Below are positions 38,950 through 50,000 of a stretch of DNA of 64,000 nt, piece after piece. How positions within the stretch are numbered: position 1 is the stretch's first letter; each line of letters begins with the position of its first letter. Origin of the DNA: Arion vulgaris (lineage: Eukaryota > Mollusca > Gastropoda > Stylommatophora > Arionidae); assembly GCA_020796225.1 (NCBI GenBank), contig CM036775.1:5405393-5469392 (forward strand), in the 5' to 3' direction. The notes under the pieces are model-generated. The model saw only the letters and a list, made by a program, of their open reading frames with translations. It did no database searches and was not told where the DNA came from. The translations under genes and the position numbers were made by a program.

Positions 38950-39090
38950 TTTTACGATTCAGAAGCACTTGAGCTTTTTAGCTCTTCGGCTCGGTGCCAT
39001 GGACATCGTAACCCTTCGGTTCGGTGAAACGAATACCGTAAATCTGGAGAACCTGGGGCATTTCTGCCAGCCCGCGGAATTGACCCGCAC
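38950..39090 (-). mobile_element. SINE-B fragment
   Basis: Signature AGCTCTTCGGCTCGGTGCC and ATCTGGAGAACCTG blocks; the head is truncated at CCCGCACT. Confidence 0.85.
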
Positions 39091-40330
39091 TGTGGTCAAA
39101 GGCGCAAGGAAACAACGGCGCGCAGATTAGTGAGCTGGCACTAATCCCCTGTCATCACCTCCACGTGGTGACCTTGGTAAAAGACGGTAGTTCCGGTCTG
39201 GTTAAGAGGGCAGGTGCCGTGGGAGAGCTACTCTGGGGCAAGCAGAAATGCAAAGGTAGTCACGCTAGATGGGATCCGCTCGCAACACAGACGAGCGAAC
39301 TCCCAGAGTGGCAATTAATACTCGCCTCTCCCGGCCGATGGGAAAAGCTTGACGGATAAAAGTGGAACCGCGTGTGGCGAGACTCAGAGTTCTCTTGAAC
39401 CCTCTCTCTTGAGCCGATGAGTATGCTGGGAGTCGAGTTGAACTGCACGAGGGACCACATATGTCGAAACTCGGGCCCCTATCTCACAGATGGGGGCACG
39501 ATTATTTGTCATCGAAGAGACGTTGATCCACGCGAGGGGAAATTCGGAGCCCGTGCATGCTCTCTCTTGAATCCTTTCTCTTAAGTCGATGAGTATGCAT
39601 TAAGTCGAGCTGAGCTGCATTCGGGTCCACACGGACGGCCTAGACAAATGTGAGCATGGCGGGAATTGACGGAAATGGTGAGGTAGGCACCAGGGCAGAG
39701 TGAGCACGCACGCGCGCGCACGAAGCACGGGTGGACTCACAAGGGGCGAAACCAAGTGTCCCCATCATATTGGTGGGGGTCCGGGTTGAGCCCAGGCGGA
39801 CAGCCCAGGCAAATGTGCGCACAGTTGGAAACGGTGAAGTAGGCACCAGGGCAGACCGAACAAACACGCAGAAGATGCATGGGTGGGCCCGCATCAGACG
39901 AAACCTGCGCCTCCATCTCAGGGGTGGAGGACTGGGTTAAGCCCCAGGCGGGAACCGCACAGACAAATGTGAGCACGATTGGAATTAACGGAAAAGGTGA
40001 GGCTGGCACCAGAGCAGAGCGTGCATTGCATGCGAGCGATGCACGGATGGGCCCTCAGGTGGGCAAAAAAGTAGGCACTGCAGCGGCAGGCACGGCAGCG
40101 GCAGGCACGGCAGCGGCAGACATGGCAGCAGCACGCACGACAGCGGCACGCACGGTAGCGGCAGGCACGGCAGTGGCAGACACTACAGCGACAGGCACGA
40201 CAGCGGCAAACATGGCAGTCGCGCCAGGTAAGAGGTGTGCGGACCACCCGAGTGTGCAGAATAACTGGAAAGCCCAGCAGAGGTAGAGCCAGTGCGCGTT
40301 TCCACTCGCAGGGAACTACAGCTGCCTTGT
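39091..40330. repeat. GC-rich block with degenerate tandem repeats
   Basis: Distinctly GC-richer than its surroundings. 39,640-40,065 holds about three degenerate units of roughly 170 bp (AAATGTGAGCA...GGCACCAGGGCAGA...). 40,070-40,215 holds about ten 15-bp units of the type GCAGCGGCAGGCACG. Neither reading frame is credible as a protein. Confidence 0.8.
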
Positions 40331-40735
40331 AGTTTGATTGGGGACAATCAAAGGCTAGCGGAGCAAATCGTACACAAAACTGAACGGATGGCAAACCAAG
40401 TTGTCCACAAAAAGACCGGTTAGCTGGACAGATGACGCTCATCAACCCGGGAGGGCAGGTCCTCTAAGGGTCGCTGCCCTAAAAGAAAATAGCAGCCTGC
40501 TGCCTTGCAGGTTGTCCTGAGGACAGCAAAGGGCTAACGGAGAGCGAACCCAGTAAACGCTGGTTGAAACCGAACACACCACCGAAAGATAAGCACTTGA
40601 GCTCCAATTGGTACTGAAGGCTGTGCATGTACATCCCGTTCTGATGTTTGGCTATTTATATATCACAATAGAATGATAAAGACGGCTTAAGAACGATCGC
40701 GAGAGAGAAAGAGAGAGAGAGAGAGAGAACCCGCA
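40325..40735 (+). mobile_element. SINE-I, long form
   Basis: 5' block GACAATCAAAGGCTAGCGGA and GACGCTCATCAACCCGGGAG, then the common body, ending ATATCACAATAGAATGATA and a GAGAGA tail. Same 5' extension as 61,365-61,520. Confidence 0.85.
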
Positions 40736-40790
40736 CTCACAGACCGCTACGAACACGCTGAGCAGGCGGGCATAATGTGAATTAAAATCA
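40728..40790 (-). mobile_element. SINE-B head scrap
   Basis: AACCCGCACTCACAG and CGCTACGAACACGCTGAGC match the SINE-B tRNA-like head. Confidence 0.75.
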
Positions 40791-41169
40791 AAGGTGAATT
40801 CAAATTTTAGATGATTATTCAATCGCAAAACCACGAGAAAAATTATTTTTAAATATATATTATTAATTTCTTCTTTAAAAACACCGACCCCTAATCGCCT
40901 GAACAACACCCCCTCCTCCCCAACCTACCCGAAATGCTTCTGAACCCCACTTTCGCTTCCTAGAAAGCTTCAGCGTCCACTGGGGGCGGTACCGTCCACT
41001 TTGGGAATCTATGTTCTGAACAGACAGCAAATTATCTCAACATGACGATTATTGAGAGCTATATTTACTGGGTATTTTTATTTGATTCAGAAACATGGCG
41101 GGCAACGAACACGAATTTGGAAGAATGAATTCAAGCTTTTGCGATGTGGATACACGAAATAGTAGGTAG
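40791..41169. other. Unassigned AT-rich stretch
   Basis: No gene or repeat match recognised. Confidence 0.4.
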
Positions 41170-41334
41170 CAGTGGCGGCGCGTGATCATTTTTGTTGGTG
41201 GTGCCAGACAGAAATTTTCGGAAAAATGTTGGTTTCAGTTAGGTTATATTTTAATGTATAAAATAATAAATACACGTTTCACCTTAATTTTGGTGGGGCC
41301 GACCCCACTGGCCCTTAATGAAGAGCCGCCACTG
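41170..41334 (+). mobile_element. MITE-1 copy 9 (hAT-like)
   Basis: 165 bp, perfect 8-bp TSD GTAGGTAG. Confidence 0.95.
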
Positions 41335-41384
41335 GTAGGTAGAATTACACAGAATGCGTCTGCGTCACGGAATATCGATATGAG

Positions 41385-41460
41385 TCTGTAGCTTAAGAGG
41401 TAGTGAGCTCAATCACAACTCAAACGTACCTGGTTCAAACCCCAGCGGTGTGCAAGCAAA
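41385..41460 (+). mobile_element. tRNA-like SINE head
   Basis: TCTGTAGCTTAAGAGGTAG (A-box-like) and CTGGTTCAAACCCC (B-box). No cloverleaf that would support a functional tRNA was found. Confidence 0.45.
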
Positions 41461-41544
41461 TTAGGTACCCCTTTGATTTTTAAGAACGATAAAAATAGAC
41501 CTCACCGTTCAGAAAGCAATAGAAAACTACTAAACATGTAAGTC

Positions 41545-41920
41545 TTCTTCTTCTCTTCCACCATTGACTTCTTTATAAAAGTGTTGGGGGTGAAACGTAG
41601 TGATCTTGTGTGTGCTTGCTCTTCTCTTCCACCATTTACTTCTTTATAAAAGTGTTGGGGTGAAACGTAGTGATCTTGTGTGTGCTTGCTCTTCTCTTCC
41701 ACCATTTACTGCTTTATAAAAGTGTTGGGGGTGAAACGTAGTGATCGTGTGTGTGCTTGTTCTTCTCTTCCACCATTGACTTCTTTATAGAAGTGTTGGG
41801 GGTGAAACGTAGTGATCTTGTGTGTGCTTGCTCGTCTCTTACACCATTGAGTTCTTTATAGAAGTGTTGGGGGTGAAACGTAGTGATCTTGTGTGTGCTT
41901 GTTCTTCTCTTCCATGCGAT
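41545..41920. repeat. About 71-bp tandem repeat, five copies
   Basis: CTTCTCTTCCACCATT recurs at 41,550, 41,621, 41,691, 41,762 and 41,833, with a partial sixth. The unit core is GGGGTGAAACGTAGTGATC. Confidence 0.95.
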
Positions 41921-42049
41921 GTACGAAAATCAACAAATCTGAGGTAGTCAGACTGGATCAGATCAGATCTGGAGAAAATCGTTAGGGTGGCTGCGGTAAT
42001 ACTGAGGAAATAGGCGATAGAGCAAAGACTGGTATATACAGTATTACAT

Positions 42050-45000
42050 AAGAAGGGAAAAATGAATTATAAGATATGAAAAAACAACACTCAACGTTTC
42101 GGTGCTTAAGACCTTTATCAAGAACAGAAAAAACAGAAAAACTAAATTAACTAAAACATGACACTAACAAATGATCTGCATCAAAAGATACTGGCATACG
42201 TACCTGCGTGGTCAGCATCTCGTGAATGAAAGAATGGACAGGAAATAGGAAGACTATTAGGTTACCGATTGGCTGGCCAATCGGAAAGGGTCAGTGGCAG
42301 GTTACGTAAGATATTGTTTGTACAGGTGGGAACAAAGATCCCACGTGGGAAGAGCAGGAGAGGTAGGTGGAAGAAACGTCAGATAATAGCGTTAATGACC
42401 GACATAGCATACTGCTGTGCAAACACGTACACCCCCATACAACATGAGCCCTATTCGGCCAATATGGATTGCATACACACCGATAACAAAGGCGGGTATG
42501 TACTCCAATGTTCCCGGGGGACACTGTAAGTGTTCCACAGATATGTATACCAGACGATAACGTGCAGAAGATAAGTATGCAAGTAAGAAAATGGGATAGA
42601 ACATGACACTAGAACGGGTCCCAGTGACTAAACTAGGAATGTCTCGACCACCGTTCACCAAGAACGACTCGAGCCCTACTTGGCTAATATGCATCCTGTG
42701 TGTCCGGGAACGAACACAGGCAGAATCCAATGTCGTGTGGCTGGAACAGAGGGAGAGAAGTGTCAAAAGTGACACCCTAGAGTGTGAGCCGAATTCTGAC
42801 GATGAATAGGGATGATAGTGTCATGTGATACTGCGTAGAAAGGAATAAGAACAGGGAGGTGGCTGGAGAGTGGACAGACAGAAGAGGAAATGGTAGTGAG
42901 TCAATGGGTTTGTGGAGGGGGGTAGATGAAATAGAGAGAATGAAATAAGAAGAAAAAGGACCAGTGGGCATAGACACTACGCGTGCTGAAGTCGTACATT
43001 GATACCTTTGGGTGACACTACACCCAAACGGTCAATCAACCGACATTCCAATGATAACCTGCTGCGGTCATCGGAGGAGCACGACACAAGACCGGTGATA
43101 GAGACATCTGTCCTGCCGTGGTGACAGGGGCCATTGAAATGGACAGCTACCGGGGTGGGTGCACTGTTAGAGATGTCCCGGAGGTGCTGAGCGAAGCGGT
43201 CACCAAGGCGCAAGCCTGTCTCACCTATATATGCCATCCCACAGCGCTTGCAGAGAATAGCATAAATAAGGTTGCGGGAGACACAAGTGAAGCTTTGTCG
43301 GATAGTAAAGGAAGTGTTAGGGAAGGAGATAGTAGTGGCCTGGAAGACGTAAGGACAGGTGTAGCAACGGGACCTAGAGCACGTGACAGTCCCCACGTGT
43401 CCCCCAGAGGGGCGGAGCCTACTGCGTACCAGAAGGTCGCGTAGGTTCTTGTCCCTCCGGAAGGCCACCAGGGAGGAGAGGAAAAGATCCGTGAGGAAGC
43501 TGGGTCTTCCCGGAAGATCCGCAGCTCACGGAGAAGGATACGGACAGCAGGGGCATTGTGGGGATGAAAGGTGAGCACCAATTTGGTACGGTCACAAAGG
43601 GGACGGGTAGAAGGGGAGAGAGCGGTGTGACGAGAGATAGGTAGGACACGACGAAGAGCGTTGATGAGAACCTCCTCAGGGTAAAGACGGCGTCGAAAGA
43701 AGTCGAGCATCTCTTGAGCACGGTGACGAAAATCATCGTCGTCATGACACAAGCGTCGGAGACGAAGTAGCTGAGAGAAGGGTAGAGAGTTGCGACAAGC
43801 CAAAGGGTGTGATGATGTATATAGAAGGTAGTTATGAGAGTCAGTGGACTTATAGTAAACAGTGGTAAGGAGAGATGAGACACCGATGGAGACAGTGATG
43901 TCAAGGAAGTTTACTGACGTGAGAGAGATGGAAGAGGTAAACTTGATGGACGGGTGGAAGTCACCGACGAATCGAATAAACTGTAGCAAGTCACTTTCCG
44001 ACATGTCCGTAACTCCCACTCCGTCATCAATGTATCGGCGGTACATGAAAGGTATAGGGTCCAGATAACTCTGAAAGATGAGATGTTCCAAGTGGCCCAT
44101 GAACAGGCAAGCATAACTGGGTCCCATCTTGGTGCCCATGGCAACGCCGCTAATCTGATCAAAGTATTCACCATTGAACTCGAAGGAATTTGTAGTAAGT
44201 ACCAGTTCAGCTAAGCGAGTGAGAGTAGTAGTGGCAATAGAGGGATGGGGTCGCTGATCCAGGAAGAACTGGAGAGCAGCTAAGCCATCGCGATGGGGGA
44301 TGGAGGTATAAAGGGAGCATACGTCCAACAGGAAGAGACGATAGGTGCGACCTGGGAGTAGGGAGGTCGAAAGAAAGGTAGATAAAGCATGTGTGGTGTC
44401 CTTTAGGAAGGACGGAAGTGTCTCCACCAAGGGTTGGAAAATGCCGTCAAGAAAGGCCGAAATCGATTCGGTGGGGCAGGAGCAAGCTGAAACAATGGGT
44501 CGGCCCGGGTTATTAGGCTTGTGGATCTTAGGAAGCAAGTAGAGACATGGATTGCCAAGATTGGCCTTCATGATACGAAGAGAATCTGCGCTAGGGAAGA
44601 TCGTTCTGTAGAATGAAAGTCTGGATGGTCTGGTGCACCAGATTATTGTGATGCGGTATTGCATCCACCAGACTAGGCGGTATGAAGAAGTGTCAGAGAG
44701 TAGGAAGAAGCCTCACGAATGTACAGGTCCTTCCCATACACAACCGCACCACCCTTATCGGCAGGTTTAATGACAATATCATCCCGAAAACGGAGACTGG
44801 TAAGAGCCCGGACTCCGCTGGGGTGATATTGGAACGCCGAAGAGGGGCGGTCGTAGACGTAGGATAGAGTGGAGAGTGTTGGAGATATAACGCTCCAGGG
44901 GTTCAGAGGGACGCAAAGAAGGAGGGGTCCAATCGTGTTTACGATGGGGTGAGCCAAAGAAAGGTTCGTCGACAGGGGGGCAAGGAGGTGGTGGTTTATT
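42050..45000 (-). mobile_element. Penelope-like element, decayed
   Basis: Minus strand, 5' to 3': DIVIKPADKGGAVV (near 44,760), LPKIHKPNNPGRPIVSA (about 44,530), LLDVCSLYTSIPH (catalytic Asp), GVAMGTKMGPSYACLFMG, RRYIDDG (catalytic pair, near 44,030), then CSRSRCYTC and a GIY-YIG endonuclease (LIYA...YIGETG, 43,270-43,210). The RT-then-GIY-YIG order defines canonical Penelope-like retroelements. Frames shift near 44,665 and 43,470, so it is not intact. A hammerhead-like motif at 42,092-42,121 suggests the 3' terminal repeat lies there. On the right it abuts a LINE-B-like scrap (TEMRCLRRAAGV, 44,998-45,060). Confidence 0.92.
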
Positions 45001-45214
45001 GTCACACCTGCAGCTCTTCTAAGACACCTCATCTCTGTCGTTATGATTTCCGCTCATTAGCTGCTGTTATTGGCCATGTTTGAGGTGTTGTGGCGTCTAG
45101 AAAATCGTTGACTCGTTGACTGTTGTTGGTGGCTAAGTCTTGTAAAGGATATGCCACGATTTTGTTTCATTTCATTAATGAGGGATGACGACAAAGGAAA
45201 GAAGCAAAGAAACG

Positions 45215-46080
45215 TGACACATTGATCAAAATTTCATTAGAAGAGAAAGTTGAAGGACGACAAGCAACATCTAAACAGAGATACAAGGGGGAGGCAAACA
45301 TCAAGAGATTGATAAATTACAGCCTGGCAAAGTGCAACATCAAGGCAAGAGACAGAGGATGTTCGTGTTGGAGATTCAAAGTTATCATCGATGAAAACTG
45401 CAATGAAGGTGACGTTGCGATTTACACGGATGGATTGGTAGTTTGTCACGAAAAGTCCGTAGGGGCCTTCTCTGCAAGTTCATGTGGCAGAATGGTCCAG
45501 GGGGCCAATCTTGCATTTTGTATGAGAACAAGCAGCATGACAATGGAGGTACTGGCGGTGACTAATGCTTTACGTTGGCTGGAGTCACAAAACTACACTC
45601 ATGGATGCATTCTGGGTGATTCATTGAGTATGATCCGAAAGGTGGAGGCTGGTTCGGTGCGCAGGCAATGGACTGAATCACTACAAGCGTCGACAATTCG
45701 CACAATCACACTTATCTTCGCTCCGGGCACATGGGTGTCGTTGGCAATGAGAGAGCAGACAGGCTGGCTGGCTCTGCCACCATATTAGAGGGTCAGCCAA
45801 TAGATAGAGCTGATATTTTGAACGCCTTCATAGAGTGTGGCCGCAAAGAAGATTTTCATTTAAACCAATGCACCACGTCAACTACTAGATTGCAAGAACT
45901 GGGATTGAAGATTGGAGTGGCAAGAAAAGTGCAGCATAACAGGTATATGAGTAGGCTCATCAATAAAAATCGAACTTGTAAGGTCAGTCACTGGACGCTT
46001 TTGGAATTATTGCGAAGGAGATCGGAGCACCTATGGACATGTCCGGAGTACAATGAAGATATTCCAAACTGAAACTGAAA
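45215..46080 (+). mobile_element. LINE-G, RNase-H region, best copy
   Basis: Encodes CSCWRFKVIIDE, then the RNase H series: VAIYTDGLVVC (Asp), SMTMEVLAVTNALRWLES (Glu), GCILGDSLSMIRKVEAG (Asp). After one frameshift near 45,735 comes GVVGNERADRLAGSA (Asp), ending RRSEHLWTCPEYNEDIPN. All four acidic catalytic positions are present. Used as the reference for the other LINE-G copies. Confidence 0.93.
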
Positions 46081-46119
46081 CTGAATTCATTGCACTATTA
46101 ATTCATCTTAGTTCACTAC

Positions 46120-46850
46120 TAACAACAGATGGAAATTGGATGAAGGAAATTAAAAGAAGAACAAACATGGCTTTACAAAAAAATTAAACAACTCAAAACA
46201 GTATGGAACGGAACTGATAAGAAAACAAAGATCAGAATACTAAGAGCACGCATATCTCCAGTGGCAACGTATGGGTGTGAAGCATAGACATTTAATATAT
46301 ATATATATATATATGGCTTTTTCGTCTTTACAGACGGTCAATTGGCAAGTGTTTTACTGTGACAACTTTTCTCTCTTGTCGTTCAGCTCATACATAACTC
46401 TCTTCTCAAAAGACTCTGCGCCCTTCGTAATTTGGCTTTCCACACAACATTTAATAAAGCAGTGGATAAACATATATGTGCTTTTGAATATAAGTATTAC
46501 AGAAGAGTCCTTCGTATATCTTGGACAGAGAAGGGAACAAATAGATCTATCCAGAAAGAACTCAAAATCAAAGAAAACTGGCTGATCTACTAAGTACGAA
46601 AGAGAAAATTGAGATATTTTGATATATAAAAGACATGAAGGGCTGAGAAGACCATCATGGAAGGAAGCATACTCGACAAGAGAAGAAAAGGAAGACCACG
46701 GAGAAGAGGGATCAGGATGTAACTGATGGTTTGAACATGACGGCTGCAGAGGTAGGACATCTGGCCTATGAGAGAGATAAATTCCGGAGGACTGTTGGGG
46801 TGGCAAAGTTCTGCTCAGGACAAGTTATTTGATGATGATTAATTCATCAC
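46120..46850 (+). mobile_element. LINE-D 3' part
   Basis: Contains AFEYKYYRRVLRISWTEKGT and RKGRPRRRGIRM regions and the 3' signature GGCAAAGTTCTGCTCAGGAC. A short (TA)n and foreign sequence (46,295-46,440) interrupt it. It ends about 115 bp before the AIP ATG. Confidence 0.85.
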
Positions 46851-46965
46851 AATAACCGATCCGTTTTTGTAGATATCGATATCTAGCACAAACATTTTAC
46901 AATGAAAATGTTGATTATGATTACATGGAAGTTAGATAACTCTAATAATCATAACAGAAACAAAT

Positions 46966-47064
46966 ATGGCGGACAGTTTCTTCAAACTCCAGAAGGATGG
47001 CATCTTTAAAAAGGTTATACATGGAGGTGAAGGCGATCTCCCAGATTTTCGTGATGGTGCAAAG
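46966..47064 (+). CDS. AIP: AIP exon 1 (residues 1-33)
   Basis: Start context AAATATGGCG; donor GTATAG directly after GATGGTGCAAAG. Ends in phase 0. Confidence 0.95.
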
Positions 47065-50000
47065 GTATAGCAATTAAAATTAGTTAGTTAATGATAGCAG
47101 AACGTATTGTTACTGGCAATCTAAGTAATATAAATATAAGAACAATACGGTATACCACCTGCTCTCGAGTCAAGTCAATCAGTCAATGACTCAATGATGC
47201 ATTTTTCTGATTTCATTCCACTTTTCCAGTTCCCAGTGGTAATAATAACTCTCTTCTCAGTTTTCTTTTTCTAACATTTCTAATTTCATCACTCTTCTGA
47301 ATTCGTCCCATTCTATGTTTTTTAAATTTTTTGCAGACATCCATTTTCAAATGCATTCAACTTATTTTCTATATCTTTAGCCAAGTAATTTATACTGAGA
47401 AAAAAACCGTTATATTATAATATATATGATATTTATTAATAATGGGATGTATTATCGTATTTTAATATATTCTTATCGTCGAGGAGCATATAGAGACTCA
47501 GATGTGTGCAAGATGGATATGCATGATACAGATGTTGTATTTGATTCTTGGGTGCAGAAGGATCTTGATGCGTGGAAAGGGAAGATCAAGAATGGTATTC
47601 TGTGAAAAGAGAAGTTAAAGAAAGAAAACTTCACTTTCATTACAGAGAGGTTAAGAGCTGAACGCCGAGAAAACATATTTTTTATATTTTTACTATGATC
47701 TGCTCCATTCTTGATAAGAAACAAATAATTTGTAATGAAATAATTTATTTGACAGGCAACTTTTCATTATCGAACAACCAAAGTGGATGAGGAGCATACA
47801 GTTTTGGATGATAGCCGACACATTGGGAAACCTATGGAACTTATATTTGGGAAAAAGTTCAAGCTTGAGGTTTGGGAGTTGTTGTTGCAGACCATGAAGG
47901 TGAAGGAGGTTGCAGAATTTACCTGTGATACAAAGGTGAATCAATTTGTCATTTTTTTTCTATCTATATTCTATTCATGTTGAGTATGACAAATAAGGCT
48001 GCTACAAAAGAATTGAACAACTAAAAACAGTATCAAATGGAACTGATAGGAGCACAAAGATCAGAACACTAAGAGGATGCATATTCACAGTAGCAAGTAT
48101 TGGTGTGAAGCATGGACATAATGCAATTAAAAAACACATGTGCTTTTAAATACAAGTGTTACAGAAGAGTCATTCATATATATGACAGAGAAGAGAACTG
48201 ATGAACTGAGAAGAGAATGATGCTGCAAAGGTGGAGCACCTAACCTTTAGAGGGAGAAATTCTGAAGGACTGTTGGGGTGGCAAAGTTCTGCTCAGGACA
48301 AATTGTTTGATAATGACAAAAGATTTCCACTGTTGTCAATCTGCCACCTTTCTTCCAACAGTTTCTCAAGTCAATTTACAGTTGAACAAATATGGTTTTG
48401 CGTGATATAAGGTTTGCCGCCTGAGGGAGACTTTCTTTTGGATTTGATGTGACCTCGCTTCCTTCACCTGATGCAGCAAAGATATTTCCTGCTTCCGTTT
48501 CCTTAGCACAATATTTTTTTAATAGAGATGGGTTATCAGCCCTTTCCCGACCTGGAAGTCCAGGAGGTCACATTTTGTCTGCTGTCTGGCATGGGTGTCT
48601 CTACCGAAAACAAAGCTCCTGTCAGCATCACTTTACAGACCGTGTAGGCTCAGAAGCTCCTCACCTCTACATAGTAGTAACCTCCATGGGGAAAGTTCTC
48701 ACTTTCTGGCTATCCGCTTTCTTCTTCTTTTGCTGTTGTTCAATGTCTACACAATGAGTCTGGTTCTCTGGATGTATGTTGTTGTGTTTGTCAGTTCATC
48801 ATTAGTTCCTTCTTTTGCTGTTGTTCAATGTCTACACATTGAGTCTGGTTCTCTGGATGTATGTTGTTGTGTTTGTCAGTTCATCATTAGTTCCTTCTTT
48901 TGCTGTTGTTCAATGTCTACACATTGAGTCTGGTTCTCTGGATGTATGTTGTTGTGTTTGTTAGTTCATCAAGGCTTCCAAACAGCTTTACATGGATGTT
49001 TGTCTCTGTTGGCCAGTCTTCTTTTATCAGTGGTACTACTCTTTGCTTCTCTTATGGCCCACGGCACCACACAGCGACACTATTATTTGATTTGCTTTGT
49101 GATAGGACAATGATAGTGCATGATGATAAGTTGATTAATATATAGGCTTGGTGTAATCATTACTTAATCTCATCTTTTCCCAGCATACAGCTGTCTATCC
49201 ATTGGTGGCTAAAAGTTTGCGTGACATTTTCAAAGGGAAGACAGACCACCATTCAACATCTCACTGTTGTGGAATGATGGCTATGGCTGATGGTACAGGC
49301 TACCCAGATCTTAATGAGCTCATGAAGGAGCCGCAGCCGCTGGTTTTCTCTCTTGGTAACTAGAACATTCTGTTATAATTTGGTAACTAACATCTTTTAG
49401 TAACTCTAGAGACTCTCGTAATTTTTTACACTTATAATTTGGTAGTGGAGCCACCCGTGTGGAGCGAGCACGCAAGGAAGCAAAGAATAGTACCACTGTA
49501 ACCTACAATGCATGTTGTAAGAGGTGACTGATGTAGGCCCTAGGAGGCTACCATAGTAAATAAAAGCAGAGCAGAGATTGGATGTGCTGGCCTACTTGTA
49601 GGCGCATAACTGGCACAACGTACAATCGCTCTTAGGCTCATATCACATACAAATCCCACAGAGTGGTTGAAAAGTGGTCAATATGGAGCGTTCGAAGAAG
49701 AAGGAGGTAGTGGAGCGTCTGGCCAAATGAACTAGAGTGCTGGCTCCCATTTGGGAGACTCGAGTTCAATCCTGGTAAGGCCAAGGAGTTTTTTTCTGTC
49801 GGGTAGAATGAAAAATCCAAACCTGAACAGTTTCACAGCAACTGCACTAGCTATTTGGCCGTTAAATTCCACAGGTTTATGTCTACCCTGTCCTTCTTTA
49901 CCTTTCAACTCCCAACGGAGCACAGGTCTTCAACAAACTTCTTCCAGCTCTTCCTCTCTCCTGTCATCCCTTCTCTTTCCATGTTTTACCTATCCTTTTA

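Noticed and set aside
39879..40286. Alanine/threonine-rich plus-strand protein
   Set aside because: Produced by the 15-bp GCAGCGGCAGGCACG-like repeat; the opposite strand is equally open and Cys-rich, and neither has domain support.
43118..43444. Plus-strand frame of 108 codons
   Set aside because: Shadow of the Penelope endonuclease region on the minus strand.
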